From contig BLAL01000274.1 in the NCBI GenBank assembly GCA_015698045.1, positions 186,001 through 250,000 of the forward strand: DNA of 64,000 nucleotides, in the 5' to 3' direction. Of this stretch, positions 34,053 to 43,877 are shown piece after piece (within the stretch, counting starts at the first letter, position 1; every line of letters starts with the position of its first letter). The notes under the pieces are model-generated. The model was not told the origin of the DNA. It did not search any database and saw nothing but the letters and a program-made list of their open reading frames with translations. This DNA is from Rhizophagus clarus. Lineage: Eukaryota; Glomeromycota; Glomeromycetes; Glomerales; Glomeraceae. A program made the position numbers and the translations under genes.

Positions 34053-35386
34053 CACTCCCCGATCAAAAGTCTCCGACCACCCGATTTTTTTATTGCTGAT
34101 CATTACCTATTAAGTTTGTTTACGCCAAATCCATTAAATATAAACATATAAAATTTTTTTTTCCCATGAAGCTCTTGTTTTCAGTTATCCGAAAATAAAA
34201 AAAAAAAATATATTTTTATAATGTCCCAAAGACGTGAACTTACTGAGTTTGAGCGAGGAGAGATTATTGGTCTCTGGAAAGGAGGTCATAGTGAACGAAA
34301 TATTGGGGAAATTCTTGGGCACCCTAAAAGCACTATCCATGATACTATAACGAGGTACAAAAATTCAGGACAAATTACAGCTTCTTTACGTTCGGGAAGG
34401 CCACTAAAACTCACAGAAAGAAACGTTAGACAACTTGTAAGAACACTTAAGGAAGACCGGCAACAATCACTAGAGGAAATGACAAAAAAATTTAGTGAAT
34501 CTTTATCAATTTCAGTATCCTCTAATACTATAAAACGTACTTTACACTCTGAGGGTTTTTTTGGACGAGCTGGAAAGAGAAAACCATTTGTTTCTGAAGC
34601 AAATCGTAAAAAAAGACTAGAATGGTGCCGTGAAAGAAGAGATTGGGATGATGAGTGGAATTTTATCATTTGGAGTGATGAATCCCGCTTTATGATATTC
34701 CAAAATGATGCACACCACTGGGTTTGGCGTAAACCACATGAAAAATATGATGTGGATTGCTTGATTCCAACTGTAAAATCCGGAAACCAAGGTGTTATGG
34801 TATGGGGGTGTTTTGCGAAAGATAAAATTGGTCCTTTAATCCAAGTTTCTGGTAGTATTAATGCTTCTGTATATATGGGAATATTAGAAAACACTTTTTT
34901 ACCCTTCTATAATAGTTTAGAAAACAATTCACAATATATTTTTCAAGATGACAATGCCCCAGTGCATAGAGCAAGAACGGTTAAACAATGGAAAGAGGAT
35001 AATTCGATAATAGACTTTCCATGGCCTGCACAGAGCCCGGACCTTAACCCAATTGAACATTTGTGGGATGTTTTGGAAAGGAGAGTCCGGGAACACAAAC
35101 CTCATCCAAAAAATATTGAGGAATTAATGGTAATCTTGGAGGAGGAATGGAATAAAATCGAATCCGAAATTTTAACAAATTTAGTTGAAAGTTTGCCAAG
35201 GAGGGTTCAAGCTGTATTAGATAGCCACGGAAATCCAACTAGATATTAATAAAATTCACGTTTTTCTGAATAAAACTATATAAATTTTTTACAATGTTTA
35301 TTTATAAATCATTAAGAAATTAAATGTTGAAGTTGGTGTATTTTTTTCTGGTTTTAAAGTGGTCGGAGACTTTTGGTCGGGGAGTG
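34053..35386 (+). mobile_element. Apparently complete Tc1/mariner element, 1,334 bp
   Basis: Inverted ends CACTCCCCGA(T/C)CAAAAGTC... of 28 bp (30 with the flanking TA) differ at one position between left (34051-34080) and right (35359-35388). The element is flanked by TA on both sides (34051-34052 and 35387-35388), the duplication expected for Tc1/mariner. It contains one uninterrupted transposase gene. Near-identical ends and an intact ORF in a neighbourhood where every other element is decayed indicate recent insertion. Confidence 0.95.
34221..35249 (+). CDS. Tc1/mariner (DDE) transposase, intact, 342 aa
   Basis: Cuts and rejoins the host element through its inverted repeats at TA sites. 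Residues 1-110 carry two helix-turn-helix modules: FERGEIIGLWKGGHSERNIG with GHPKSTIHDTITRYK, then KLTERNVRQLVRTLKEDR with SSNTIKRTLHSEGF. A GRP-type linker (SLRSGRPLKL) lies between them. The catalytic triad is visible: Asp in FIIWSDESRFMIF, Asp in YIFQDDNAPVHRA, Glu in SPDLNPIEHLWDVL. The last two are 34 residues apart (DD34E-like spacing), and the usual length is about 340 aa. No stop, frameshift or intron is seen. The start ATG at 34221 lies about 170 bp inside the left end, as is normal. Of all transposase genes here this is the only one likely to encode an active enzyme. Confidence 0.96.
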   Translation: MSQRRELTEFERGEIIGLWKGGHSERNIGEILGHPKSTIHDTITRYKNSGQITASLRSGRPLKLTERNVRQLVRTLKEDRQQSLEEMTKKFSESLSISVSSNTIKRTLHSEGFFGRAGKRKPFVSEANRKKRLEWCRERRDWDDEWNFIIWSDESRFMIFQNDAHHWVWRKPHEKYDVDCLIPTVKSGNQGVMVWGCFAKDKIGPLIQVSGSINASVYMGILENTFLPFYNSLENNSQYIFQDDNAPVHRARTVKQWKEDNSIIDFPWPAQSPDLNPIEHLWDVLERRVREHKPHPKNIEELMVILEEEWNKIESEILTNLVESLPRRVQAVLDSHGNPTRY

Positions 35387-35388
35387 TA

Positions 35389-36172
35389 CCTGATAATGAA
35401 GACTGTATCTATATTCAGATTCTTTCCTAATGATTAGTTAAATTTTTTTTTACCTATATTTATTATCATGCAATGTAATAGTTTTTATGTATTGTGGGTA
35501 AGGTTGCCTGCTGAAACTAAAAAGAAAATTTGAAAGGTTTCAGCCAATCAAATTCATTCTGAAATTAAGGCCAAAACTATTTCATAATTTTGGCCAAAAT
35601 TAAAATTCAGCCAAAATTATGACATTAAGTCACGTGATATTACACAAATTTTCAAAAAAAGGAAATTTTAATTCCTAGAAAAATTGGAAAATTGAATTAC
35701 ACAGTAGTTACATAAGATTCTAAATAAGAAAATTCATATGTAGATCTTTTATTTTGGCCAGAATTATTATATTAAAGCCTACTTATAATTTTGGCTAAAT
35801 TTTAGTATTTTGGTAATAATTTTGGCATTATAATTTTGGCAAATTTACTTTTAATTGCTTAAACTTTTGGCTATAAAAAGTTTCAGTCTTAGCCTAAACT
35901 ACCTAATTTTGGAAGACAATTTTAATTGTAGGCCTGCTTGATCCCTTTAGGATCCTTTTGGCAATGATTTATTTTATAAATAAAGTATTATTTTATCAAA
36001 TGTATATGAGAAATAGATACGTGAAATGATGTAATCTCTGTGCGATATAAAACATATATTAATGCTTGTTTTTTCCATCCCAGAAATAAATTTTTATCTC
36101 ATTCTAGAATGTAATACTGAACATAATACTATTGTTTATTTGAGCCTATTTCCACTATAAAAATGTAACACT
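35389..36172. other. Spacer with TTTTGGC(C/A)AAA-type repeats
   Basis: Bases 35560-35890 repeat AATTTTGGCCAAAATTA-like words in both orientations (many 10-15-bp inverted pairs). GTTTCAG(C/T)C occurs near both edges (35540 and 35880). This may be a degenerate MITE. No coding region is supported. Confidence 0.4.
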
Positions 36173-37256
36173 ATGTCCACCTCAACAGCTGAATACGACT
36201 CTTACTTAATTGAGAACTGGGATACAGAAACTCTTATCAATTTTTTGAAAGAGCAGGACCTCAAACTCGAAAAAAAATATTATGATATTCTTTACAAAGA
36301 AAAAATTGATGAGCCTACCTTTCTTGATATGACAGAAAAAAAGTTTATAAAAGCTGGATTAAAAATGGGACCAGCTATAAAACTCGTAAAAGAGGTCTAG
36401 ACTCTCAAAGAAAAGTCAAAACATGTGTTCTCCTCATACCTTAGTTTAAGTGAGGTGTTGGCTAAATATAACCTTATCTCTAAAAGGACAGAAATTATAC
36501 CCCTTTTCATACCACAAACCTATGAAATCAAGGAGGATAATAAGCATTTCGTGCTGTGTATGGCTGATATCAACTTACAGCTTCAGAGTTATGGAACATT
36601 GGTGATGATAAGTTTGGAGTCCATGCGTAATAAGTACGTTTCAACTATACTTCATACCACCCTTTGAATTGCAGAAGATGCTACAAATAAAAAGTTTAGC
36701 ATAAAACCAGAATACGAAATAATTGGAGATGAAAGTTGCAGACAGGTTGATTATGCAATCAAAGTAAGCTTTTTATTTTGTTATCTTCACACATTGCTCC
36801 TATATGGAGTCTCAAAGAGACCATCTGTTAACAAACTATAAATGATTAGGATAAGAAAAGTCTTATTTGTATTACTGAAGATAAAGTTCAGCAAAAGTTG
36901 ACAGTGAGCTTCGCTCAGAATATCAAACAGCTCGAAAGTTCATATGAAATGAATAAAAGAAATGAAAACAGGGTGATGATTATTTTGATTATCTTTACAG
37001 AATCGTGACATCTACCAGGTATTGGTATTTCCTTCTCTATTTTTCAGGTGAAATTTTACAGGCAAATAAGGCACCTTTTAGCATAGAATTTACTGAAGAA
37101 TTTTTGATTGAAAATTCCAAAGACTGCTAAACATTGTATAAGGATGTGAGAAAGGTTTTTGGTATAATCGTGAGTTTGTTAAAAGATAGGACATGTGCTG
37201 AGAAAGAATCTGAAAGAAAGAGGGTTAGAATAGAGAGTTATTATTCAAAAAAATAA
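36173..37256 (+). pseudogene. SAM-like domain plus nuclease-like domain, inactivated
   Basis: The start MSTSTAEYDSYLIENWDTET leads into a SAM-like helical domain (LINFLKEQDLKLEKKYYDIL, FLDMTEKKFIKAGLKMG, AIKLVKEV), stopped by TAG at 36398-36400. Coding text continues: SSYLSLSEVLAKYNLI, IPLFIPQTYEIKEDNKHF. A TGA follows at 36665. Then comes KPEYEIIGDESCRQVDYAIK, a probable intron (36763-36850), and LICITEDKV, FAQNIKQLESSYEMNKR, DYFDYLYRIVT, LLKDRTCAEKESERKRVRIE and stop at 37254-37256. E..ES..QVDYAIK..ICITEDK has the shape of a PD-(D/E)XK nuclease core (E, D, ExK). SAM plus this domain is a repeated Rhizophagus architecture related to crinkler-like proteins. That relation is recalled, not shown. 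The function is inferred only. Confidence 0.6.
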
Positions 37257-37379
37257 TCATGTATATTAGCATAGATGTTATGTATCATGGGCTACATTCC
37301 AAACATTTGTATTTATTTTTGCATATATTAATAAAGCGATTTTACATTTGTCATGTAATATTGAATAATTCTTTCATGT

Positions 37380-37872
37380 ATGAAAATATTATCTATCATG
37401 TCATTTGATCTTGAAGTATTGATCACTGAACTTGAGGCTAGGAAAATTGATAAGAAAACTAAGCTTGAAGCACTTAAGGCTAGAATTTTAAAACTAGAGC
37501 AGGATCAGGCAGAAAGAGAGGTTAAGAAAAATCAGAAATTCCAGATTAGATGTATCCAGCAGATAGCTAAAGAAATTCTTAATGAGGAACCTATTATCAA
37601 ATATCACCCTCCTTTCTTAAATGGATTAGAGCTTGATGCTTTTTTCCAAAAATATCGAATCACATTAGAGGTGCAAGGGGCTCAGCATCGGCTTCATAGC
37701 ACTAGTAGTTGGTATAAGGATGTTAAAAAACTTGAAGATATTGTTAATCATGATCAGAAAAAATGATGCATATGTCAAGATAAAGGAATTTCCCTTCTTA
37801 AGGTATGGTATGATGAAAAACCAGAAATTGTTATTCCAAAAGGATACAAAAAATTAAGGAGTTTATTTGTCT
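37380..37872 (+). pseudogene. VSR/PD-(D/E)XK-like nuclease ORF, truncated by stop
   Basis: The start is MKILSIMSFDLEVLITELEA, followed by a charged coiled coil (LEALKARILKLEQDQAEREV). The core reads YHPPFLNGLELDAFFQKYRI, TLEVQGAQHRLHSTSS, YKDVKKLEDIVNHDQKK, then TGA at 37764-37766. The same frame resumes with CICQDKGISLLKVWYDEKPE, IVIPKGYKKLRSLFV and a TAG near 37872. The order E-L-D-x(n)-hydrophobic-E-x-Q-G-x-Q-H, a D/K-rich helix, then G-I-x-L-L-x-V-W-Y is that of VSR-like and related single-domain endonucleases (ELD...EYDGxQH...D..K..C...GI.LLRI.Y). Probably only one stop separates it from an open frame. The family is otherwise unknown to me and recurs in Rhizophagus. Confidence 0.6.
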
Positions 37873-38049
37873 AGTATCCAAAAGTTTTGATATTCAGACT
37901 ATATCTTATAAAACATTAACCCCCAAATATCTGGATTGGTATGCCAAATTGACTGGTTTACAAGTATTTTGACAGATAAGTTTCGATTCAAATTATACAA
38001 AAGATATAAAAAAGAAACTGGAAATGAGCCATGGTAATTATCAGAAGCC

Positions 38050-38334
38050 ATGATAAGTATATCAGAAAAACCTCAAGCCTCTGATTTCAAGTCCATCACT
38101 TTTGAAGCCAGACCTGATCCAGAATTAATTATCAAGTCCATCTTAAAGCATTTCCCATACTTGAAATTCCGAAATAGCTATAAAGAGATTGATAATTATA
38201 ATTTTGTATCTGCTCAGCCGTGGAGCTCACCATGTCCTATTTGTGATGGAAAACATGGGAATTACGGATTACATGACTCATGGTACCACGAGAATGGAAA
38301 TCAGTTCCCTTATGAACCTGAATTAATAAGTTGA
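38050..38334 (+). pseudogene. Fragment with CxxC zinc ribbon (primase/helicase-family N-terminus?)
   Basis: The open frame MISISEKPQASDFKSITFEA continues with ELIIKSILKHFPYLKFRNSY, a zinc-ribbon-like segment (SSPCPICDGKHGNYGLHDSW) and YHENGNQF, ending in TGA at 38332-38334. Weak text runs on to about 38380. The CPxC..H layout resembles the zinc-binding N-terminal part that precedes the origin-binding helicase in the multicopy Rhizophagus family whose C-terminal part is at 27851-29290. The link is inference. As it stands it is a fragment. Confidence 0.45.
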
Positions 38335-38526
38335 AATATTGTCTTACCTGCAAGTTCGCAATTGTGGCTTAGACCAGTCATGTGAGATCGATCAACTGAA
38401 AAATGCGCAGCAAAAAATCTTTCACTCGTACACGTGATTTTATGTGGCTTATTGCATATGTAGTATGTACGGTAGTAAAAAAAATTTTTGCCGGGATTTT
38501 TTTTTACTTACCCTCTAAAGTTTTAT

Positions 38527-40755
38527 ATGATGCATCATTATTTCGATCGCCAGCCGTCGGAGTGGAACATTACGGACTTTCTAAATGAGTGCGAACTAGC
38601 AACGACAAGAGCAAAGCAAAGTTAGGACTTTATCTCACGTGTCTAGAAACGATCGCTAATAATGAGGATGGTCAAAGACGTGAGAGAGCGCAGAAACTGC
38701 TCTATAAGTATAGGAAGGTAATCGAACTTTTTTATTTATTCAGAATATAGGTAAGGAATTGGTGGCATGGCGAAGACCTTTCAAGCTCCTCGTCATTCAA
38801 GCCTTTTAAGCCGAGCCACGAAGCTAGTATTGGGGCACAGGTGACCTTTTAAGCTTGCCTGCTGTTCAAGCCTTTTAAGCCGACCCAATTCTGGCCCTGC
38901 TGGGGCACAGGTGACCTTTTAAGTTTGCCTGCTGTTCAAGCCTTTTAAGCCGACCCAGTAGGATAGAATTTGATAGGAACCAAAGATATGCTAGCTAAGA
39001 ATGTTACTAACATCCCAAAGCTTTCAATTTTAGGGTGATAAAACTGACAGCAAACTGGCTAAGAACTGGGAGTTGGATCGCGAACCAAGGGATTTACCTT
39101 CCTCAATTAACATCCATAATACATTTTCGGGGAACATCCAAAAAATTGGGAAAATCAACGACAGGATGTTCAATACTGAATATCAGGAGAATCAGGAAGA
39201 GGTATGTCTTTAAGTTACAGTTAGTTATGCAACTATGAAAGATGTATATTGATCACGAAAGGTGATTTTTATAGAAAAGATCATCTAGGAGACCAAAAAG
39301 AAACCGAGTATGTTATAAGGAAAGCTCAACAAACTCTTCCAACTCAGACGACTCAGATTATGTTGAAAATAAAGAGGGTGAGTATGTCGTGTATTTTATT
39401 ACGTTGAAACTTAATTATTGACTTTTCGCAATTTTGATCCGGTCAAAAAGAAAATCCACAAAATCCACAAATGAAAATGACGATAAAAATAAAATTACAG
39501 ATGAACAAATTGCCCATTTCGATAACATTTTCCATAACCTAGACCCGGAAAATATGTGGACCCTTAAATCAGGACGTGTTGTTGAGAAAGTAATTTACGA
39601 GTACGCAAGAAATCTGAAATATGAGTCCTATATGCACTCCTTTATCATCAGCGATATTGACGAAAAAGCAAAATCATTGTTTCGGAATGAAGAATGGGAA
39701 GAGATATTTTCCTCAAACTGCAAAAAAGTTCCAAAAATCGACAAATCAGTTATCGAGCTTCTGAGAAAGTATTCAGTAACTGATCTACCTTCATTTCGAC
39801 AAATTATTTTTGAGTCTTTCTTACCTTCCGATGCTTTATACTTCGGCAGGGAACACCTCGACTTAAATTATGTGAACCTTGTGTATCGCGCCATACATAC
39901 ACTCTGGGAGGATGATGACGATTTCACTCTGGATTCATCAAAATTGGAAGGATGGTTCCAACACAACATATGAAGTCCTATTTTGATCCTGCATTCCGTA
40001 ATTCAAGGATTAATTTGATACGTGGAGAAGGTATGAGCTTGGCATCCAGCGACAGAAAGAACGATACAAGTTGTGATGCGGATCAAAAAACGACCGACGA
40101 TGGGACTTCGTCTAGTGATAGTTGTGATGTGGATCGAAAAAAGATCGGTAGGAAAGGGGACGGGATTTTTAGGTTGAAAGGCGATAGGTTAGAATTTGGG
40201 GCCATTGAGGCGGGAAGAAAGTGGGAAGATAGAAATGGGAGAAAATATATCACCGACAGTCGAAAACTAAGCAAAATGCTAAGAAATATGCTAGTAGTGC
40301 TTATAACGAAATGTAAAGGCAATGAACAAATTGCTAGACAATTACAGACCGTTGGAATATTACATAGTGGCAATCGATTTCAACTCCTAACTATGGACGT
40401 TCCGAAGGGATATGTCTGTCGGGTCCAACGTTTCGACTTTTACGAAGTAGCTGGTCGTATAAATGATTCACCATTAGCATTCGTGATAAAGGATGTATTA
40501 AGGGCAAAGGCAATTATAATGCAGACATTGAAATTGGTACAACAAGGAAAGACACCTAATATTAATAGCCTTGATGACTCTGACGATGATAGCGACGATG
40601 ATAGCGACGATGATAGCGACGATGATAGCAAAATTGAAAGATCAAACAGATGTACAACTCCTCCACCTATGACTCTACCTTCGACTTTCAAGACTCCTAA
40701 TAAAGTACGTACTAAAGATGTAATTAATGAAAGAAAAAGAATAAAAAGTAAATAG
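38527..40755 (+). pseudogene. PD-(D/E)XK-like protein gene, four exons, inactivated
   Basis: The exon model is 38527-38717, 39034-39201, 39275-39381 and 39451-40755, with GT-AG introns and consistent phases. Exon 1 (MMHHYFDRQPSEWNITDFLN) is broken by a 5-bp tandem duplication GCAAA at about 38616-38625. Removing it restores RAKLGLYLTCLETIANNEDG. Exon 4 carries a TGA at 39971-39973 (NI*SPI, probably former Trp) and a one-base deletion near 39983 before DPAFRNSRINLIRGEG. The core RKGDGIFRLKGDRLEFGAIE followed by AGRKWEDRNGRKY has the D...E-x-A-G layout of a PD-(D/E)XK-like fold. The C-terminus has a repeated DDSDDDSDD stretch (a 12-bp GATGATAGCGAC-type repeat, 40575-40630) and a TP-rich tail. 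With three lesions it is almost certainly inactive. The role is unknown, and the family is multicopy in Rhizophagus as I recall it. Confidence 0.65.
38785..38962. repeat. 70-bp minisatellite inside intron 1 of the PD-(D/E)XK-like gene
   Basis: About 2.5 copies. TGGGGCACAGGTGACCTTTT starts at 38831 and again at 38901 (period 70), with TTCAAGCCTTTTAAGCCGA at about 38796, 38864 and 38934. TTTTAAGC/GCTTAAAA-like words are frequent. The tract is notably G+C-richer than its surroundings. Confidence 0.75.
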
Positions 40756-41031
40756 CTTTGGTGCGTGCTTAGTTTTAGAATTAAGTTACGCCAATGTATT
40801 TTTATGTATAGGGATAAAAGTGAGCTGTGAGTTTTTTTTTTAGAATCTAATATACTCCCGTAATAAAAGATATTTACTCCGCCATTCACGTTACGTTGGT
40901 CTTAAAATTTATCGTGTCTATAATTGCATATTATTAATAAAGCTGGGCTCATTATTTTTTAACGTGTATACAAGAATGTGGGGTGGTGTGGGTGTGGCCG
41001 TGTGTGATGCATTGGACTAATAAAATGTTTA
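40756..41031. other. 3' flank and short GT-rich stretch
   Basis: Bases 40975-41005 are rich in GTGTGG. No gene is supported. Confidence 0.4.
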
Positions 41032-41244
41032 TTCGGCACATACGAAGAAGTTGGGGAAAGACTTCCAACACATGTGAAAAAGACTGTGGTACGCAGGAGG
41101 GTAGATACGGCCAGAAAAATTTACGACATCTTTAGCGTGATAGGGGAGGATAAGATTCGTCGTGTCAAGTCCTTCACTGCATCCAGTTTTTCGGATCTAA
41201 CTAGAAATGAGGTCGCATATATCATAAAAAATTTCGAGGATTAG
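41032..41244 (+). pseudogene. Open C-terminal fragment of an unknown ORF
   Basis: A continuous frame GTYEEVGERLPTHVKKTVVR, RRVDTARKIYDIFSVIGED, KIRRVKSFTASSFSDLTRNE, VAYIIKNFED ends in TAG at 41242-41244. It has no start codon, and the upstream text is not coding in this frame. The composition (unlike A+T-rich spacer) and helical pattern suggest a true protein remnant. I recall it as a recurrent tail on Rhizophagus repeat-derived ORFs. The function is unknown. Confidence 0.4.
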
Positions 41245-41560
41245 TGGTATTAACTGCGCCACAGTCACGTGATCCTGTTACGGCACCGAACACCCTCGAC
41301 ACCTGTATTTTGTTTTTTAGGATGTAGTATTAGCATGGTGCAGTTGAAACAATTAAATGAATAAAGTTTTGCCCATATCGGGCCTTTCTCCTTTTTTTAT
41401 TTATTCATATGTATCTGTAAATACTGTATGAGTACTTATCAAATAAATAAAATGATACATGCAATCATGAGGGATCCGCAAACTAGTTTGAAAAACAGCT
41501 AACCCTATAGAAACAATTTCCTACACATTCAAATAACTAATAGGCCGTAAAAGGAATAAA
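41245..41560. other. Spacer
   Basis: No coding region or clear repeat is seen. Confidence 0.4.
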
Positions 41561-41562
41561 AA

Positions 41563-42192
41563 TAAAATTTGTGCACAACCATTTCGTTCACAAAGTGAGT
41601 CAGCATCAACTATTTCAGAAAGTGAGAAGGGGGATACTATCTGTTATATTTGTGACAAACGTTTTATTTGCCCTTGTGAGAGAGAGGGTTATAGTTTCGG
41701 GCAAAACTATTTTTCAAAATCTGAAACGTTTTGCCCAAGTTTCGCCCCCATATAAGCCAAAACTATCTGAAACTTCTGAAACCCAAATTTGGAAATGAAT
41801 TTGTAGATCATTTGGGTGAAACCAGTTTTGCCTGAAATACTAGAGAGGGTGGTACCAAACCAAAAAACGCACATGTGCGCCTCTTATTCTAATACATATC
41901 CATCTCTCGTTTATTGCCTACTAATGATGGGTGTTATCTGGTACATGTATGCTCTGATTCATGTGCTCAACAGATTGATGAACAAAGCAATGCATATTAT
42001 AGATCAAAAAATATTATATTTAAAAAAGCTGATGGTTGTTCATATGTTCCTGATAGAGCTATAGATGCGTTTAAAGCCTATAATGAAAATCTATGCCATC
42101 AGGCAGAGAAAAAAGGAAATAATTTTAAAGCAATGATTTTTGATATGATGAACAATGCTATAGAAAAGGCCCAATTATCTCGTGATATATAG
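41563..42192 (+). pseudogene. Cysteine-containing hypothetical protein relic
   Basis: Two parts of one protein are separated by frameshifts. First is ICAQPFRSQSESASTISESE with TICYICDKRFICPCEREG (41563-41690), then a low-quality middle. The second is an open frame from 41914: LPTNDGCYLVHVCSDSCAQQ, IDEQSNAYYRSKNIIFKKAD, GCSYVPDRAIDAFKAYNENL, KGNNFKAMIFDMMNNAIEKA, QLSRDI, ending at 42190-42192. The CYIC...CPC and CYLVHVCSDSCAQQ pairs could form a zinc-binding module. The family and role are not recognised. Confidence 0.45.
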
Positions 42193-42845
42193 AAACTCGT
42201 CAGTGCCTTCTGGAACTCTCCTAGAACTATCAAGAAACTGTTATAAAACTAGCGGGAATTTAGGGGATACAAATTTTAGCCAAAGACACTGTGTATAATT
42301 TAGCCGTCTATATATCATAATATCAGAGTTATATATACCATGCGCAGTAGAACGATTCTTTGCAGTAACTACACATATGCTGTTAAGAGTATCATGTGGT
42401 ACTGCTCCTTCTGGGCTCACTATCAAGTGATTTTGTACACCAGTACTAAATCAAAATATATGAATAAAGCCCTGGTGGCCAATTATTATTTCACATTCAT
42501 GTTTCTTCGTATAAGTTGACAAGAATTGGATGATAAAATTTTATTAGTAATTTCGCTTACAGACTGTGAAGGAAATCACATGACTTTTTATTTTTGAATA
42601 AAGAATGTTTTGATTGATTTTTAAAATGTGTGCGTTTTGTAAGTAATATTAATATTTATTTGCTTTCGTATTGTATATGATTCACGCTATAAATATTACA
42701 TTTACTTTCATATTTTACTAACATAACTGGATTTTACAAATATGAAAAAATCTACTTTTCATGTAAAGCACTAAAGATTAAACTAATTTATAGCAAACTA
42801 AAATAAATGTTCTTTTTTTATTATTATAGATTAAAGAATTTTAAT
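42193..42845. other. Spacer with weak ORF remnants
   Basis: Frame text CAVERFFAVTTHMLLRVSCG (about 42335-42395) is protein-like but isolated. The rest is A+T-rich. Confidence 0.35.
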
Positions 42846-42939
42846 TCACCTGCATATCTTCTGGCATAAATATCTTTCTTTTTCCTGGCTTTTTAACAAA
42901 AGGATCACTAACACATCCCCATTTGCAAACCTTAATGAC

Positions 42940-43762
42940 TAGGGTTGGATCAGTTCTAGCAAAGACCGATCCTGTATTGGTTTTGGGACCAGTCCTTACA
43001 GTCTTCAGTCTGAGATTTGAGGATCAGTCTGAACTGGAAACTGATCTATATAATTTTTTAAGTCCAATAAAATAAATGCTAGAATGGTAGGGTTTCAATT
43101 TTTTTATGAAAAAATGTCGTTTCAGCATCTTTATTATATTACTTATGTAAAAAATACCGTAATGATATTTTTCAAATAAAAAAAATGCCAAAATGACGTT
43201 TTTTACAAATTATTTATAAAAAAAGCTGAAATGACAATTATTATGAAAAAATACCATTTTGTATTATTTTTTATATTATTTATGAATTAAAAATACCAAA
43301 ATGTGAGTTTTCATTTTATTTTATAAAAACGTCAAAATGTCATTTAATTTTTTTTTTATTTTACTTTATGAAAAAGCTAGAACAGCATTTTTTCAAGTTT
43401 ATTTATGAAAAATGCCGCTCAATCATTTTTTTCACATTGCTTTATAAAAAAGAATAAATAAAACAGCATTTTTCTATACTATTTTATGAAAAAATGTTGT
43501 TTTAGCACTTTTTCATATTAATTATATATTAAAAATACCATTTCAGTTGGTTTTCATATTATTTTATATAAAGAACATACATGTATATGAATCATTTTGG
43601 CCATACGAGTCAGGCAGGTTACCCAATCTGATCTGACTTGAGCCCTAAAATAAACACACTTTCAGGTCAAACAAAATCAGTCCAGTCCTAGTCCAGTCCA
43701 GTCCTGGCTGAAAGATCAGTCTTTTAGAACTAGACCAGACCAGACTGACTAGTCTAACCCTA
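42940..43762. mobile_element. hAT-type MITE, 823 bp, with perfect 8-bp target duplication
   Basis: The left end is TAGGGTTGGATCAGTTCTAG. The right end as reverse complement is TAGGGTTAGACTAGTCAGTC. TTAATGAC stands immediately outside both ends (42932-42939 and 43763-43770). Subterminal GATCAGTCT/CAGTCCAGTCC words (42975-43045 and 43678-43750) are inverted relative to each other. No coding capacity is seen. The 8-bp duplication and TAGGG end place it with hAT. Confidence 0.9.
43090..43560. repeat. Degenerate tandem repeat inside the MITE
   Basis: About eight copies of a 55-70-bp unit AAAAATGCC(A/G)TTT(T/C)AGCATTTTT-ATATTATTTTATG, in a head-to-tail array filling the centre of the element. Confidence 0.6.
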
Positions 43763-43877
43763 TTAATGACGGTTGTTTTGCTAATGTATAATCTTTTAGC
43801 AATTTCCTTTGTTCTAAAACCCTTTGATAACAATAAATAATATGCTATTTTAAATCTTCATTTAAATTCTTTCCCAT

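Larger units (their letters stand above)
42847..43877 (-). pseudogene. Tc1-like transposase N-terminus (HTH), split by a MITE
   Basis: On the minus strand an ATG at 43877 starts MGKNLNEDLK, followed by a TAG (Trp expected) and HIIY. A frameshift then leads to LSKGFRTKEIAKRLYISKTT and VI. The frame continues beyond the MITE (42940-43762) as KVCKWGCVSDPFVKKPGKRK and IFMPEDMQ, ending near 42850. FRTKEIAKRLYISKTTV is a helix-turn-helix, and KPGKRKIF is the GRPR-like linker of Tc1-type transposases. The catalytic domain is absent, so this is a 5' fragment. Removing the MITE and one copy of its 8-bp duplication joins the two halves in frame. Confidence 0.65.

Noticed and set aside
34286..34894. 202-codon minus-strand open frame
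   Set aside because: Antisense shadow of the intact Tc1 transposase.
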